Of a stretch of DNA of 37,230 nt, positions 10,877-18,771 are shown in pieces. The stretch covers positions 1-37,230 of the forward strand of contig NZ_JAELTP010000056.1 in NCBI RefSeq assembly GCF_016428915.1, in the 5' to 3' direction. Under the pieces are notes generated by a model that was not told the DNA's origin, searched no databases, and saw only the letters and a program-made list of their open reading frames with translations. The position numbers were made by a program, and so were the translations under genes. Origin of the DNA: Pandoraea sp. ASV26 (GTDB lineage Bacteria > Pseudomonadota > Gammaproteobacteria > Burkholderiales > Burkholderiaceae). Position 1 is the stretch's first letter. Every line of letters begins with the position of its first letter.

Positions 10877-11179
10877 ATGCAAATCGAGTTTCCGGATCAC
10901 CGTCCCGTGTTCAATTACGAAGATCTGACGATCGAGTTCGCCGTTGTCGTCAATGGCCGGCCGTTCGATTGCGCGGTGTCGGCTGAAGCGCTGGAGGACC
11001 ACTTCGGTGCCTCTTCGGCCCGTGCAGACGATCTGCTGCATGCCTTCGAGCACGGGCGCAGTCATATTCAAGCGCTCACGCGTGAATATCTGACGATGGG
11101 GCTTGCAGGCCCCGTGCTGCTGCGTAGCGGACACTTTCGCTGGGTGCGCGAAGCCAGGCGGCAAGAGGCACAAGGTTGA
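10877..11179 (+). CDS. DUF1488 domain protein
   Basis: A 100-residue soluble protein resembling the DUF1488 family: it begins MQIEFPDHRPVFNYEDLTIEF, passes through an internal CAVSAEALEDHFG helix and ends in a short basic tail. The family has no established function; it is common as a single small gene in proteobacteria. A GGGGGT stretch lies 7 bases before the ATG at 10877, while the earlier ATG at 10820 would add 19 residues unlike the family. It seems to be a separate unit with its own promoter. Confidence 0.8.
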   Translation: MQIEFPDHRPVFNYEDLTIEFAVVVNGRPFDCAVSAEALEDHFGASSARADDLLHAFEHGRSHIQALTREYLTMGLAGPVLLRSGHFRWVREARRQEAQG

Positions 11180-11403
11180 TGGCGCATCCCGACAGGCAGA
11201 GCGTTTGCGCGCGTCGGCATGCATTGGCGTCAAAGCCTGAGTCTCACTAACCGTTTGGCGCGGCGCGTCCTACACTGAGAAACGAGTGACGCCGCCGAAG
11301 CTATCCGAAAGTCACGCGGCCCCGGCTGGACAAGCCGGCGGCCTCGTCGATTTCCCTACCTGAATCGCTTCGCAACGCGCGTGAACTCGTTGTGAGGTGA
11401 CGT

Positions 11404-11595
11404 ATGTGTTCCGATACCCGCGTCTTCATCGCCTCCATCGCCGCGTTCGTGATGCTGGGAGGCATTTTCGCCACGATCCACGGTCTGCTGTTCAACCTGC
11501 CGGACGTGTCACGCTATGGCGTGGCCGCCGTGCTGGTCGGGGCGACGTGCACGGCCACGATGCTGATTCCGTGGGGCGAGCGAGAGGAGTCCTGA
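11404..11595 (+). CDS. small two-helix membrane protein, function unknown
   Basis: A 63-residue protein with two hydrophobic helices (about 7-28, IASIAAFVMLGGIFATIHGLLF, and 38-55, YGVAAVLVGATCTATML) joined by a short LPDVSR loop, ending in a charged WGEREES tail. I do not recognise a family. GAGGTGA lies 3-9 bases before the ATG, supporting translation. A GC-rich hairpin precedes it in the leader and a strong hairpin overlaps the stop codon. It is convergent with the methyltransferase gene. Confidence 0.6.
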   Translation: MCSDTRVFIASIAAFVMLGGIFATIHGLLFNLPDVSRYGVAAVLVGATCTATMLIPWGEREES

Positions 11596-11627
11596 CGCGT
11601 CGATGACGGCATCGATGAGCGCGTCAG
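11592..11627. terminator. probable bidirectional terminator hairpin
   Basis: Outer arms ctgacgcg (11592-11599) and cgcgtcag (11620-11627) and inner arms tcgatg / catcga around an ACGG loop, with a 4-base bulge on one side: 14 paired bases. It spans the stop of the small membrane protein and sits 10 bases from the convergent methyltransferase stop. No T run, so intrinsic termination is likely but not certain. Confidence 0.55.
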
Positions 11628-11636
11628 CGGGCCGGC

Positions 11637-12404
11637 TCAGCGCGCCGGTTGGGTGAGGCGTGCTCGCAGGCATATGAAGGCAGGCATTTGCGACAGCTCG
11701 TCGTACAGCCGCGGGTCGACGGATTTCATCTCCGGCAACGGCAGCGGCTCGACCGTGCGTTCGATCTGCCAGCCCGCGTCGGCGGCGGCATTCAGAATGT
11801 CCGCCAGCGGGCGCCGGTACGATTCCACATAGGGTTTCGGCTCCCCGAAGCCGCTCCAGTACATGCCGAAACGCGTGGTTTCGAAATAGGTGCGGTTGCG
11901 CCGGGTGCGCTCGTCGAGCCAGTCGCGCATCGGGTGGCCCATCGACCAGACCAGCGTCGCACCGGGTTTGGCGACCCGCGCAAATTCACGGAATGTCGGC
12001 CCGAGGTCTTCCACGTAATCGAGGGCGAGCGCGCTGACGATGGCATCGAAGCGGTTGTCGGCCAGCGTGACGAAGGTTTCGCCGAGGTCTTGCACGTCAA
12101 ACGTTGCCGCCAGACCTTCGCAGCGCTTGCGGGCCAAGGCGATCATTTCGGGGGTGACGTCGATACCGTGCACGCTCGCCCCTTGCCCGGCGAGCCAGGC
12201 GCTGTTGATGCCCGGGCCACAGCCCGCGTCGAGTACCTGCTTGCCAACGAGGTCACCGGGGCCAGCGCTACCGACGAGCAGCGCGCGCGTGGCCGGGCGC
12301 TCGTACAGAGCGTTGTGGGGCTTGGTGAGCGCGATCTCGGCGTAGCGTTCGGCGAAACTTGCGTAAGCGGTGCGTCCTATCGACGCTGGATCGGATGACG
12401 ACAT
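11637..12404 (-). CDS. class I SAM-dependent methyltransferase (UbiE/Methyltransf_11 type)
   Basis: A 255-residue Rossmann methyltransferase acting on an unknown small molecule. SAM-binding motif I is VLDAGCGPGINSAWLAGQG near residue 60, followed by an acidic VHGIDVTPEMIALARKR strand end and the DAIVSALALDYVEDLGPTFREFARVAKPGATLVWSMG block, all typical of Methyltransf_11/25. I chose the ATG at 12404 because GGAG precedes it by 8 bases; a start at 12455 would add an untypical 17 residues. It stands alone, divergent from the flavoprotein across 366 bases. Confidence 0.9.
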   Translation of the reverse strand: MSSSDPASIGRTAYASFAERYAEIALTKPHNALYERPATRALLVGSAGPGDLVGKQVLDAGCGPGINSAWLAGQGASVHGIDVTPEMIALARKRCEGLAATFDVQDLGETFVTLADNRFDAIVSALALDYVEDLGPTFREFARVAKPGATLVWSMGHPMRDWLDERTRRNRTYFETTRFGMYWSGFGEPKPYVESYRRPLADILNAAADAGWQIERTVEPLPLPEMKSVDPRLYDELSQMPAFICLRARLTQPAR

Positions 12405-12770
12405 GCGCGACTCCAGGGTGACGCCCGCGCCGCGCACGATGACGCGAACGCGCACCGGCGGCAGGGCGAGAGAAAAATGCGGGGGAGCGATTGTAACGCC
12501 AAAGCGGCGAGCGCCATTCGCTTAGCGCCTCACTTGGCACATTACGCGGCGCATTACTCGACACATTACGCAGCACCTCACGTGGCGTCGTCCGAGACGA
12601 TCGCTGGTGGGCGGCGTTTCGACAACTCACGCTGGCCGCGAGGCAGAATCGCGTCTCACGCGAGTGTCCGCGCGACACCGATGTGGGACAATGTCGGCCT
12701 TCGCCGCCGCGCCTGTCGACCATGACGGGCGTTGTGCGGCAGCCGTTATTGCGCGACATCATTCCCAAGC
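12405..12770. other. 366-bp divergent intergenic region with 12-bp imperfect repeats
   Basis: Separates the methyltransferase and flavoprotein starts, so it should hold both promoters. It contains a run of five imperfect 12-mers at 12525-12584. An 82-codon frame from ATG 12477 runs through these repeats (AHYAAHYSTHYAAPH) but has no known relatives and a poor start context, so I do not call it a gene. Confidence 0.5.
12525..12584 (+). repeat. five imperfect 12-bp tandem repeats
   Basis: Units gcgcctcacttg, gcacattacgcg, gcgcattactcg, acacattacgca and gcacctcacgtg. The central cattac core is kept in three. The array is non-coding in my annotation and lies in the promoter region between two divergent genes. 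Confidence 0.6.
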
Positions 12771-14078
12771 ATGCCCCCATCCAGCACTCTTCTCTTACCG
12801 TCTGACGATTCGACCTCTGCGGTTGCCGACACCATCGATGTCGCCGTGATCGGCGCGGGTCCTGCCGGTCTGATGGCGGCGGAAGTGCTTTCGGCGGCGG
12901 GATGGCACGTCGATGTGTACGACGCGATGCCATCGGTCGGACGGAAGTTTCTGATGGCGGGCAAGGGCGGCATGAACCTCACGCATAGCGAGCCTGCCGC
13001 GCCGTTCGTGGCCCGTTACGGCAAGCGAGCGAACGCCGTGGCCCACTGGCTGCGCCGTTTCAGCGCGGACGACGTACGCTCGTGGGCGCATCGGCTCGGC
13101 ATCGATACGTTCGTCGGCACGTCCGGCCGGGTGTTCCCCGTCGATATGAAGGCAGCGCCGCTGCTGCGCGCGTGGCTGACCCGTTTGCGCGCGTCAGGCG
13201 TCAGGCTGCATGTGCGTCATCGCTGGCTGGGCTGGCAGACGCAGACACAAACACAAACGCAGGCGGTCGCCGGTCCGCACGACCTGCGCTTCGCAACCCC
13301 CAACGGCGAGCGCCGGGTACGGGCGAGGGCGGTGGTGCTGACGCTTGGTGGCGCGAGTTGGCCGCAACTGGGATCGGATGGCGCCTGGGTGCCGTCGCTG
13401 CGCGATCACGGCGTGGACGTCGCCCCGCTGATACCGGCCAATGCGGGCTTCGAGGCGGACTGGACGCCGCATTTGCGCGAGCGTTTTGCCGGGCACCCGG
13501 TGAAGTCGGTGACGATGACGCTGCCTGACGGCACCACGCGGCAGGGTGAGTTCGTGATCTCGACGCATGGGATCGAAGGCAGTCTGGTGTATGCGCTGTG
13601 TGCCCCGATCCGGGATGCCATCCGGGCCAACGGCAGCACGCAGGTTTATCTGGATCTGCTGCCGGATTGGCTTGCGGCGCGTGTGGCAGAGGAAGTGGCG
13701 CGGCCCCGCGGTTCGCGCTCGATGGCGAGCCATTTGCAGAGTCGTCTGGGCATTGTCGGTGTGAAGGCTGCGCTGCTGCGAGAGTGTCTGCCGCGCGAGA
13801 CGTTCAACGATCCGGCGGCGCTTGCCGCCGGGATCAAGCGATTGCCGTTGACGCTGCTGCGCACGCGCCCGATCGCCGAGGTCATCAGCAGCGCCGGGGG
13901 TGTTGCGCTCGAAGCGTTGGACTCGCAGTTGATGGTGAAGGCATTGCCCGGGGTGTTCTGTGCCGGGGAGATGCTGGATTGGGAAGCGCCGACCGGCGGG
14001 TATCTGCTCACAGCATGCTTTGCGAGCGCCTGCGTGGCGGGGGATGGCGCGGCAGCTTATCTTCAGACGCTGCGCTGA
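12771..14078 (+). CDS. BaiN/TIGR03862-type FAD-dependent flavoprotein
   Basis: A 435-residue NAD(P)/FAD-dependent oxidoreductase of the HI0933/BaiN group, TIGR03862 subgroup; the in vivo reaction is not known. The dinucleotide fold VAVIGAGPAGLMAAEVLSAAG is near residue 24, followed by the GRKFLMAGKGGMNLTHSE signature, and the C-terminus has GVFCAGEMLDWEAPTGGYLLTACFASACVAG, the second FAD site. The frame also opens at a TTG (12732), but ATG 12771 gives a normal N-terminus. A QTQTQTQTQ run at 13236-13262, from 6-base repeats, sits in a loop region and may vary in length. It is a single gene, convergent with the following methyltransferase. Confidence 0.9.
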   Translation: MPPSSTLLLPSDDSTSAVADTIDVAVIGAGPAGLMAAEVLSAAGWHVDVYDAMPSVGRKFLMAGKGGMNLTHSEPAAPFVARYGKRANAVAHWLRRFSADDVRSWAHRLGIDTFVGTSGRVFPVDMKAAPLLRAWLTRLRASGVRLHVRHRWLGWQTQTQTQTQAVAGPHDLRFATPNGERRVRARAVVLTLGGASWPQLGSDGAWVPSLRDHGVDVAPLIPANAGFEADWTPHLRERFAGHPVKSVTMTLPDGTTRQGEFVISTHGIEGSLVYALCAPIRDAIRANGSTQVYLDLLPDWLAARVAEEVARPRGSRSMASHLQSRLGIVGVKAALLRECLPRETFNDPAALAAGIKRLPLTLLRTRPIAEVISSAGGVALEALDSQLMVKALPGVFCAGEMLDWEAPTGGYLLTACFASACVAGDGAAAYLQTLR

Positions 14079-14125
14079 GACGCGTGCCCATCGACGTCCC
14101 CCCGTCGTTCCTCCAATAACCCCAG

Positions 14126-14144
14126 CGGCGGTGCACAGCCGCCG
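14126..14144. terminator. possible terminator hairpin between convergent genes
   Basis: A cggcgg / ccgccg stem with the 7-base loop tgcacag, in the 91 bases between the convergent ends of the flavoprotein and the NPPW methyltransferase. Short, GC-rich and without a T run, so the call is tentative. Confidence 0.35.
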
Positions 14145-14169
14145 GGTGTGGCCGGTCTTTGCCTTCTTA

Positions 14170-15333
14170 TCAGGCCGGGCGAGCGCCCAGACGCCACAGC
14201 GACGTCACTTCGACACGTCGTGCCGCATGCAGCGGATCGTTGGCATCGCCCGCCTTCGGGTGATGCGGGCGCGTGTCATGACGCGCGAGAACCACCATAC
14301 CCGCCCCGTGAATCCACGACAGCAACGTCTCACGCGTGCGCAAGCCCAGATGCTCCGCCAGATCCGACAGCACCAGCCATCCTTCGCCGCCCGGGCTCAG
14401 GTGTGCCGCCAGACCGTTCAGGAAACCTTTGAGCATCTGGCTCTCCGGGTCGTAAATGGCATGTTCGATAGGCGCGTTCGCCTTGGCCGGCAACCACGGC
14501 GGGTTGCACACGATCAGCGGCGCCTTACCTTCGGGGAACAGGTCGGCATCGACGATCTTCACCGAGCGGTCGTAACCCAGCTGCGAGATGTTCTCCCGGG
14601 CACACGCCAATGCGCGGGGATCGCGATCCGTCCCGATGACCTGCTGCACGCCACGGCGAGCCAGCAACGCCGCGATCACGCCTGTGCCCGTGCCAACGTC
14701 GAACGCCAGCGACGTGGACGGCAACGGCGCCTGATCGATCAACTGCAAATACTCGCCGCGCACGGGTGAAAATACGCCGTACCACGGGTGGATCGACGCG
14801 CCCAACGCGGGAATCGTCACCCCTTTCTTGCGCCATTCATGCGCACCGATCAATCCCAGAATCTCGCGCAGCGATGCTACCGACGCCACGTCGTCCGGCG
14901 CGCCCCAAGCCTCTGTGCACGCCTCGCGAACGTCCGGCGCACGGCGCAACGGAATGCCGTAGTCGGCATCGAGCGGGATGAGCACCATACCGAGAATGCG
15001 CGCGCGCTGAGCCTGCGCCATACGGTGCTTGTGGAAAGCCTCGGCCGGACTCACGCTCGCCGGAGCATCCTTCGCCGAGGGCTTGCGACGCGGGCGATGC
15101 GCCGGACGATCGACGCGACGCGCCATCGCCTGCATCAATTGACGTGCATTCTGATAATCGCCGCGATAAAGCAACGCCGTGCCGCCACACGCCAAGTGAT
15201 ACGCGTCGTCAGCCGTGATCGTGTCGTCTACGACTTCAACACGGCGCGGCGGTGTTACGCCCGCTTCTGAGCGCCAACGGGCTGTGACCGGGCGACCTTC
15301 TTCGGTCCACTCGAGCGTCGGGGTAGTGTTCAT
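14170..15333 (-). CDS. methyltransferase with NPPW motif (RsmC/HemK-like fold)
   Basis: A 387-residue class I methyltransferase. The C-terminal half has motif I FDVGTGTGVIAALLARRG (about residues 215-232), an acidic IGTDRDPRALACARENI strand, and IVCNPPWLPAKAN. NPPW/NPPY marks enzymes that methylate a planar amide or amino nitrogen in RNA, DNA or protein. The N-terminal 130 residues carry a polar PRRKPSAKDAP linker. It resembles proteins annotated as 50S L11/PrmC-like methyltransferases, but the target is open. The leader of this gene contains a 21-bp inverted repeat. The ribosome site is weak (AGAAG). Confidence 0.88.
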   Translation of the reverse strand: MNTTPTLEWTEEGRPVTARWRSEAGVTPPRRVEVVDDTITADDAYHLACGGTALLYRGDYQNARQLMQAMARRVDRPAHRPRRKPSAKDAPASVSPAEAFHKHRMAQAQRARILGMVLIPLDADYGIPLRRAPDVREACTEAWGAPDDVASVASLREILGLIGAHEWRKKGVTIPALGASIHPWYGVFSPVRGEYLQLIDQAPLPSTSLAFDVGTGTGVIAALLARRGVQQVIGTDRDPRALACARENISQLGYDRSVKIVDADLFPEGKAPLIVCNPPWLPAKANAPIEHAIYDPESQMLKGFLNGLAAHLSPGGEGWLVLSDLAEHLGLRTRETLLSWIHGAGMVVLARHDTRPHHPKAGDANDPLHAARRVEVTSLWRLGARPA

Positions 15334-15376
15334 GCAATGTCTTCTGAAAATCGTGGCGGCGCAGTTAAGCTCTGGC

Positions 15377-15390
15377 GGGATGCCTATCCC
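15377..15390. other. small hairpin next to the 21-bp inverted repeat
   Basis: GGGAT / ATCCC around the loop gcct, directly against the left arm of the large inverted repeat. On the minus strand it follows the large hairpin, 44 bases before the methyltransferase start. Confidence 0.4.
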
Positions 15391-15463
15391 AGACGGACCG
15401 GGGCCCCTTTGCGCCTCTCGAACATCAACCCAACTCGCTGCACAAAGGGGCCCCGGTCCGTCT
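15391..15463. repeat. perfect 21-bp inverted repeat with a 31-base spacer
   Basis: Left arm 15391-15411 (agacggaccggggcccc...) and right arm 15443-15463 are exact reverse complements. It lies on the minus strand after the FUSC gene stop (15549) and before the NPPW methyltransferase start (15333). It can be the FUSC terminator, an attenuator in the methyltransferase leader, or a small repeat element. No U tract follows on either strand. Confidence 0.8.
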
Positions 15464-15548
15464 TCTTCGCTTCCTTCAGGATGCGCCGGAAGCCCGCATT
15501 ATGCCTGCGTTGCCATCCCCCGGCCGGAAATGGTCCGCCCGAGGCCCG

Positions 15549-17501
15549 TCAGGCGGGTTTTCCGGAGGTGCCGGACAACAGCCCGATCGCCTCTCTCAGG
15601 GCGCGCGCCAGTATCGGGTCGATGCCCGCCATCTTGGCCGATGGGTCCGATGGGTCCGATGGGAAGGCTGGCATCGGTGCGCCATGCCTTAGCGCCGCTG
15701 CCATGTGCGTGAGTACTGCCGCCGCAGGATGCGCCGCCGCTTCGTGAGCTTCGTGATCGTCGCCCTCAGGCACGGTGTCCGTGATCGCATTCGCCACCCG
15801 CTCCAAACCCACCAACGCGGGCCACCAGCGCGCCGCTCGCCGACTGACCAGCGGCGGCTCGGACAAGGCCCGCTGCAACGCGACACGCGTGTCGTCCAAC
15901 GCCTTGTACGCCGCACGCCGCGCAGCGAACGCCGCATCCGTGTCGTGCGTGCCGGCCAGCGCCGCATACCGGCCAAGCGCATCGAGCGCATTCGCGACCC
16001 GCTCGTCCAACTGACGTCGCTCCCACTTCGCCCACGGCAAATAGCCCACGAGCAGCACAATGGCACACGCCGCCACAGCATCGATGAAACGCGCTATCGC
16101 AATGTCCTGACTGCCCGGCTGCAATGCGCCCATCACCAACATCAGGATCGGCAACAACAAGGCGCTGAACAAGCCGTAATTGCGTCGCAACGCCCACGGC
16201 AAACACGCGGCGAGAGGGATGAGCGTTGCCAGATTGACCAGACCGTTGCGATCGAGCGCAACGACTGCCGCCGAGACCGCCACGCCGACGATACTGCCCA
16301 CGCCGCTCTGCAACGCGCGGGCAAAGACCGAGCCGTAGTTCGGCTTGAAAATCACCACCACGATCAGCGGCACCCAATATGAGCGCGGCAACGCCGTGAT
16401 CGCAATGAAGATTTGCGCGACGAGCACGCACAAGCCGATGCGCACCAGATATCGCCACACGTCGGGCCAGGGCCACTTCGGCATCCAGCGCGGATGCGTC
16501 GTGGCGCGCGCCTGATGGCGAGCCAAGGCAACCAGCGGCGCCTCGGCGGCATGCACGGTGCCCGTGAGCAGGGGCTCGGCACGGTGTAATGCCGACGCCA
16601 GCGTTAGCGCTTGATTGTCTTTCGCGGCCGCCTCCGCGGTTCCGATCTCGATGGGGCGATCGCGCGCTATGTTGCGGGCAATGGCATATAAGGCGCGTCC
16701 GAGCGGCGCGGGTAGCGGCTGGCCGCCCTGCACAAGGCCGATGACCGCAGACGTGATGGGCTCGGCCGCCAGAATCTGCGCCGCCCGGCGCTCCAGCACA
16801 TCCCAGCCGCTGGCCGTGCTGGCGCGCGCGGTCAGCAGGGTGTCGTAAGCCGCTGCAATCGCGTTCTCGAGCGATCGGCGTGCCAGGGTGACGCGTGGGG
16901 TACCGCTCGCATCGAGTACGTTCGCCAGTTGCTGATAGATGGCCGCGACAGCGTCACGCTCTGCCGCGCCCGGATGCCGCAGCCAATGGATGGCCATGAG
17001 CATGACGCTGAAGACACCCCCCGCAGCCAGCAGCAGCGGGGCCTGCCATTGGGGCGGCGGCAGCGCCAGGCCCCAGCCGACAATAAGATAGACGGCCCCC
17101 TGCAATGTTGCGGCGGACGCCACATTGCCAAACGTCCCGATGAAACTGAACAGCAGAATGGCCACTTGCAGCAGCACGTGCGCGAGCCATGGGTTGGCGA
17201 CGCCGACATCCTGGATCAGCATGCCGGCGTGAAAGCCCACGACCCCGGTGGCAACGGTGAGCAAGATGGAGCGTGCCCGCGCGCGATAGGGGCCGGTTCG
17301 GTCACCGGTAATGACCGGCAGTGCGCCGAGCGCGATGAGCGATGCGTCGGCGCCATGGCCGATGGCAGCACCGATGGCCGCGGGAAGTGCAACGGAAAGC
17401 GCGGCGTGGATGGCGTCCCAGCGAGAGAACGCTACGGGTTCGAGCCGCGCGAGCCGCGACATCCACGCCACGCGGCGGCCGGGTTCTGGCGTCAGGGGCA
17501 T
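15549..17501 (-). CDS. FUSC family (YccS/AaeB-like) membrane protein
   Basis: An inner-membrane protein of the fusaric-acid-resistance/aromatic acid efflux superfamily, here 650 residues. Two membrane bundles are seen: residues about 30-170 (LIALGALPVITGDRTGPYRARARSILL and following helices) and about 355-490, where RSYWVPLIVVVIFKPNYGSVFARALQSGVGSIVG is the FUSC hallmark. Soluble domains follow each. The substrate is unknown. Start choice is unclear: ATG 17501 lies 22 bases past the upstream stop, ATG 17552 would overlap the HAD gene by 29 bases; neither has a clear ribosome site. A 9-bp repeat encodes SDPSDPS near the C-terminus. Confidence 0.9.
   Translation of the reverse strand: MPLTPEPGRRVAWMSRLARLEPVAFSRWDAIHAALSVALPAAIGAAIGHGADASLIALGALPVITGDRTGPYRARARSILLTVATGVVGFHAGMLIQDVGVANPWLAHVLLQVAILLFSFIGTFGNVASAATLQGAVYLIVGWGLALPPPQWQAPLLLAAGGVFSVMLMAIHWLRHPGAAERDAVAAIYQQLANVLDASGTPRVTLARRSLENAIAAAYDTLLTARASTASGWDVLERRAAQILAAEPITSAVIGLVQGGQPLPAPLGRALYAIARNIARDRPIEIGTAEAAAKDNQALTLASALHRAEPLLTGTVHAAEAPLVALARHQARATTHPRWMPKWPWPDVWRYLVRIGLCVLVAQIFIAITALPRSYWVPLIVVVIFKPNYGSVFARALQSGVGSIVGVAVSAAVVALDRNGLVNLATLIPLAACLPWALRRNYGLFSALLLPILMLVMGALQPGSQDIAIARFIDAVAACAIVLLVGYLPWAKWERRQLDERVANALDALGRYAALAGTHDTDAAFAARRAAYKALDDTRVALQRALSEPPLVSRRAARWWPALVGLERVANAITDTVPEGDDHEAHEAAAHPAAAVLTHMAAALRHGAPMPAFPSDPSDPSAKMAGIDPILARALREAIGLLSGTSGKPA
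15639..15662 (-). repeat. 9-bp tandem repeat inside the FUSC gene
   Basis: Two copies of cgatgggtc plus a partial third encode SDPSDPS on the minus strand. In-frame copy changes would add or remove SDP triplets without breaking the gene. Confidence 0.55.
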
Positions 17502-17523
17502 GGGGGAGGCGGGCCGGTCGTCG

Positions 17524-18174
17524 TCAGGATGGGGTGCCCGGCGCGTCCACATCCATCACTGGCATGAGCGTGCCCTCGCCGCGAATCCAGGCGTGATCGG
17601 CGCGCTCAGCCATCTCCTTGTCGCCACGGCTGTCGCCGTAGACGAAGAGCACGCGCGGTGGCGAATTCGCCCACCACGCTTCGAGGCGTCGAACTTTTTC
17701 CGGGCCCCAGCAATTCGGTTGCGCGAATCGACCGGCGAAGCGGCCCTGTTCGTCGAACGCCAGTTCGGTGCTCAGCACGGCATCGAACCCGACGGAAGCC
17801 GCCCAAGGGCGCAGGTACAGGTCCGGCGAGGCGCTGACCAGTACGACGCGGTGTCCCATCGTCCGATGCTGGCGCAGGCGGGCGAGCATCTCCGGACGAA
17901 GCAATCGCGGCAATTGCTGCGTGACGAACCGTTGCGCATCGTCTTCGAGCTGCGCACGTGTGCGCGCACCGAGCGTCGCCCGCAGAAACGCGGCCTTGGC
18001 CGTGCCCCGGTCGACGAGCCGCAGTGCAGCACCGATCAGCCATGGCGACGCCAGCACCGCGCCGGCCACGAAGCGCGTTGTGCCGACCGTGTCGCGCACG
18101 AACACGCGCAGGCTGTCGGTGGTGGAAATCGTGCCGTCGAAATCGAAGGCGGCGATGATGGAAGCGTCTCGCAT
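17524..18174 (-). CDS. HAD-IB phosphatase (PgpC/SerB-like)
   Basis: A 216-residue haloacid-dehalogenase hydrolase. Motif I is FDFDGTISTTDS with the nucleophile and acid Asp pair, motif II is VVLVSASPDLYL, motif III is the Lys in CWGPEKVRRLEAW and motif IV is YGDSRGDKEM. This arrangement and the helical cap fit the HAD-IB group, with clear likeness to the phosphatidylglycerophosphatase PgpC; the substrate cannot be fixed. The start is ATG 18174, five bases after the stop of the small BcsR-like gene, which suggests translational coupling. A longer in-frame reading back to 18291 would translate the 9-bp repeat as VRLVRLVRL and is rejected. Confidence 0.88.
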   Translation of the reverse strand: MRDASIIAAFDFDGTISTTDSLRVFVRDTVGTTRFVAGAVLASPWLIGAALRLVDRGTAKAAFLRATLGARTRAQLEDDAQRFVTQQLPRLLRPEMLARLRQHRTMGHRVVLVSASPDLYLRPWAASVGFDAVLSTELAFDEQGRFAGRFAQPNCWGPEKVRRLEAWWANSPPRVLFVYGDSRGDKEMAERADHAWIRGEGTLMPVMDVDAPGTPS

Positions 18175-18179
18175 GTGAC

Positions 18180-18482
18180 TCAGCGCTTGCTCGACGTGGG
18201 CGAGGCGGACGAGGCGGACGAGGCGGACGACTTGGATGACGAAGCCGGGGCCGCGCATCGGGAGTCCGCAACCGCCACGAGATGCGGCCACCGCAGGCTC
18301 GCCTGCTGGCTGGCAGCAATGGCCTGTTCGTCGCGGTAGAACGGCAGCACATCGGTGCCGATGGACTCCCGCAAACGGTCGATGTCCGACGGATACCGAT
18401 GCTCGATCATCGCGTCTGCCGCTTCTGGCGCGGGCGTGATGTTCAGCGTGGCAATGGAGGACGAAGGTTCGTTCAGGCTCAT
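18180..18482 (-). CDS. small BcsR/BcsP-like protein, candidate cellulose accessory factor
   Basis: A 100-residue protein. Residues 31-73 (DIDRLRESIGTDVLPFYRDEQAIAASQQ then ASLRWPHLVAVAD) align by eye with E. coli BcsR (DIVALKQAF, then LKRWPLLAEFA), the short YhjR family tied to cellulose synthesis. BcsR partners BcsQ in E. coli. The tail is low-complexity Ser/Ala, SSASSASSAS, encoded by 9-bp repeats. It is divergent from bcsB and heads a unit with the HAD and FUSC genes. No clear ribosome site precedes the ATG at 18482; ATG 18491 is an alternative. The family assignment rests on one short eye-made alignment plus the bcs neighbourhood. Confidence 0.6.
   Translation of the reverse strand: MSLNEPSSSIATLNITPAPEAADAMIEHRYPSDIDRLRESIGTDVLPFYRDEQAIAASQQASLRWPHLVAVADSRCAAPASSSKSSASSASSASPTSSKR
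18201..18227 (-). repeat. three perfect 9-bp tandem repeats in the BcsR-like gene
   Basis: Three exact copies of cgaggcgga encode a Ser-Ser-Ala repeat on the minus strand. They lie at the 3' end, just before the stop codon and the HAD start. Confidence 0.7.
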
Positions 18483-18771
18483 GCGAGGCATTCTATACGG
18501 TGCGTCGTTCCCGCTGCAATTGCCGTGCTGACTGCCCGGCCAATGTGCCTGTCTTGCGACACCTGAAGGCAAACGTTCGCTTGCTCACTTGCACTCAGGC
18601 AGGCTAGCATGGCGCAACGAGCCATTTCCGCGCACACGGGCTGAGCGGTCCCGCCGAACCCTGGTGATCTTAGGATTGCCTGATAACAACGTGGTGAGAC
18701 GTCGGGTCGATCGGACGAGGCGCGTGCGGCAATGGTGATAATGCAGCACAAGAACAGATGAGGCATCGCAC
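18483..18771. promoter_or_regulatory. divergent region upstream of bcsB and the BcsR-like gene
   Basis: The 289 bases must carry the bcs operon promoter. I see a GATAAT box (18737-18742), but no acceptable -35 sits before it, and no clear sigma-54 or regulator site. GAGG (18760-18763) is the bcsB ribosome site. Confidence 0.35.

Noticed and set aside
11280-11345. c-di-GMP-I (GEMM) riboswitch before the small membrane protein
   Set aside because: A CCGAAAG loop and a GC-rich stem hint at it, but the conserved CAAACC and CAAAGC segments are missing.
12477-12725. An 82-codon plus-strand frame through the 12-bp repeats
   Set aside because: No ribosome site, a composition set by the repeats, and no family likeness.
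15391-15463. Insertion-sequence ends for the 21-bp inverted repeat
   Set aside because: Only 31 bases lie between the arms, no transposase is near, and no target duplication is visible.
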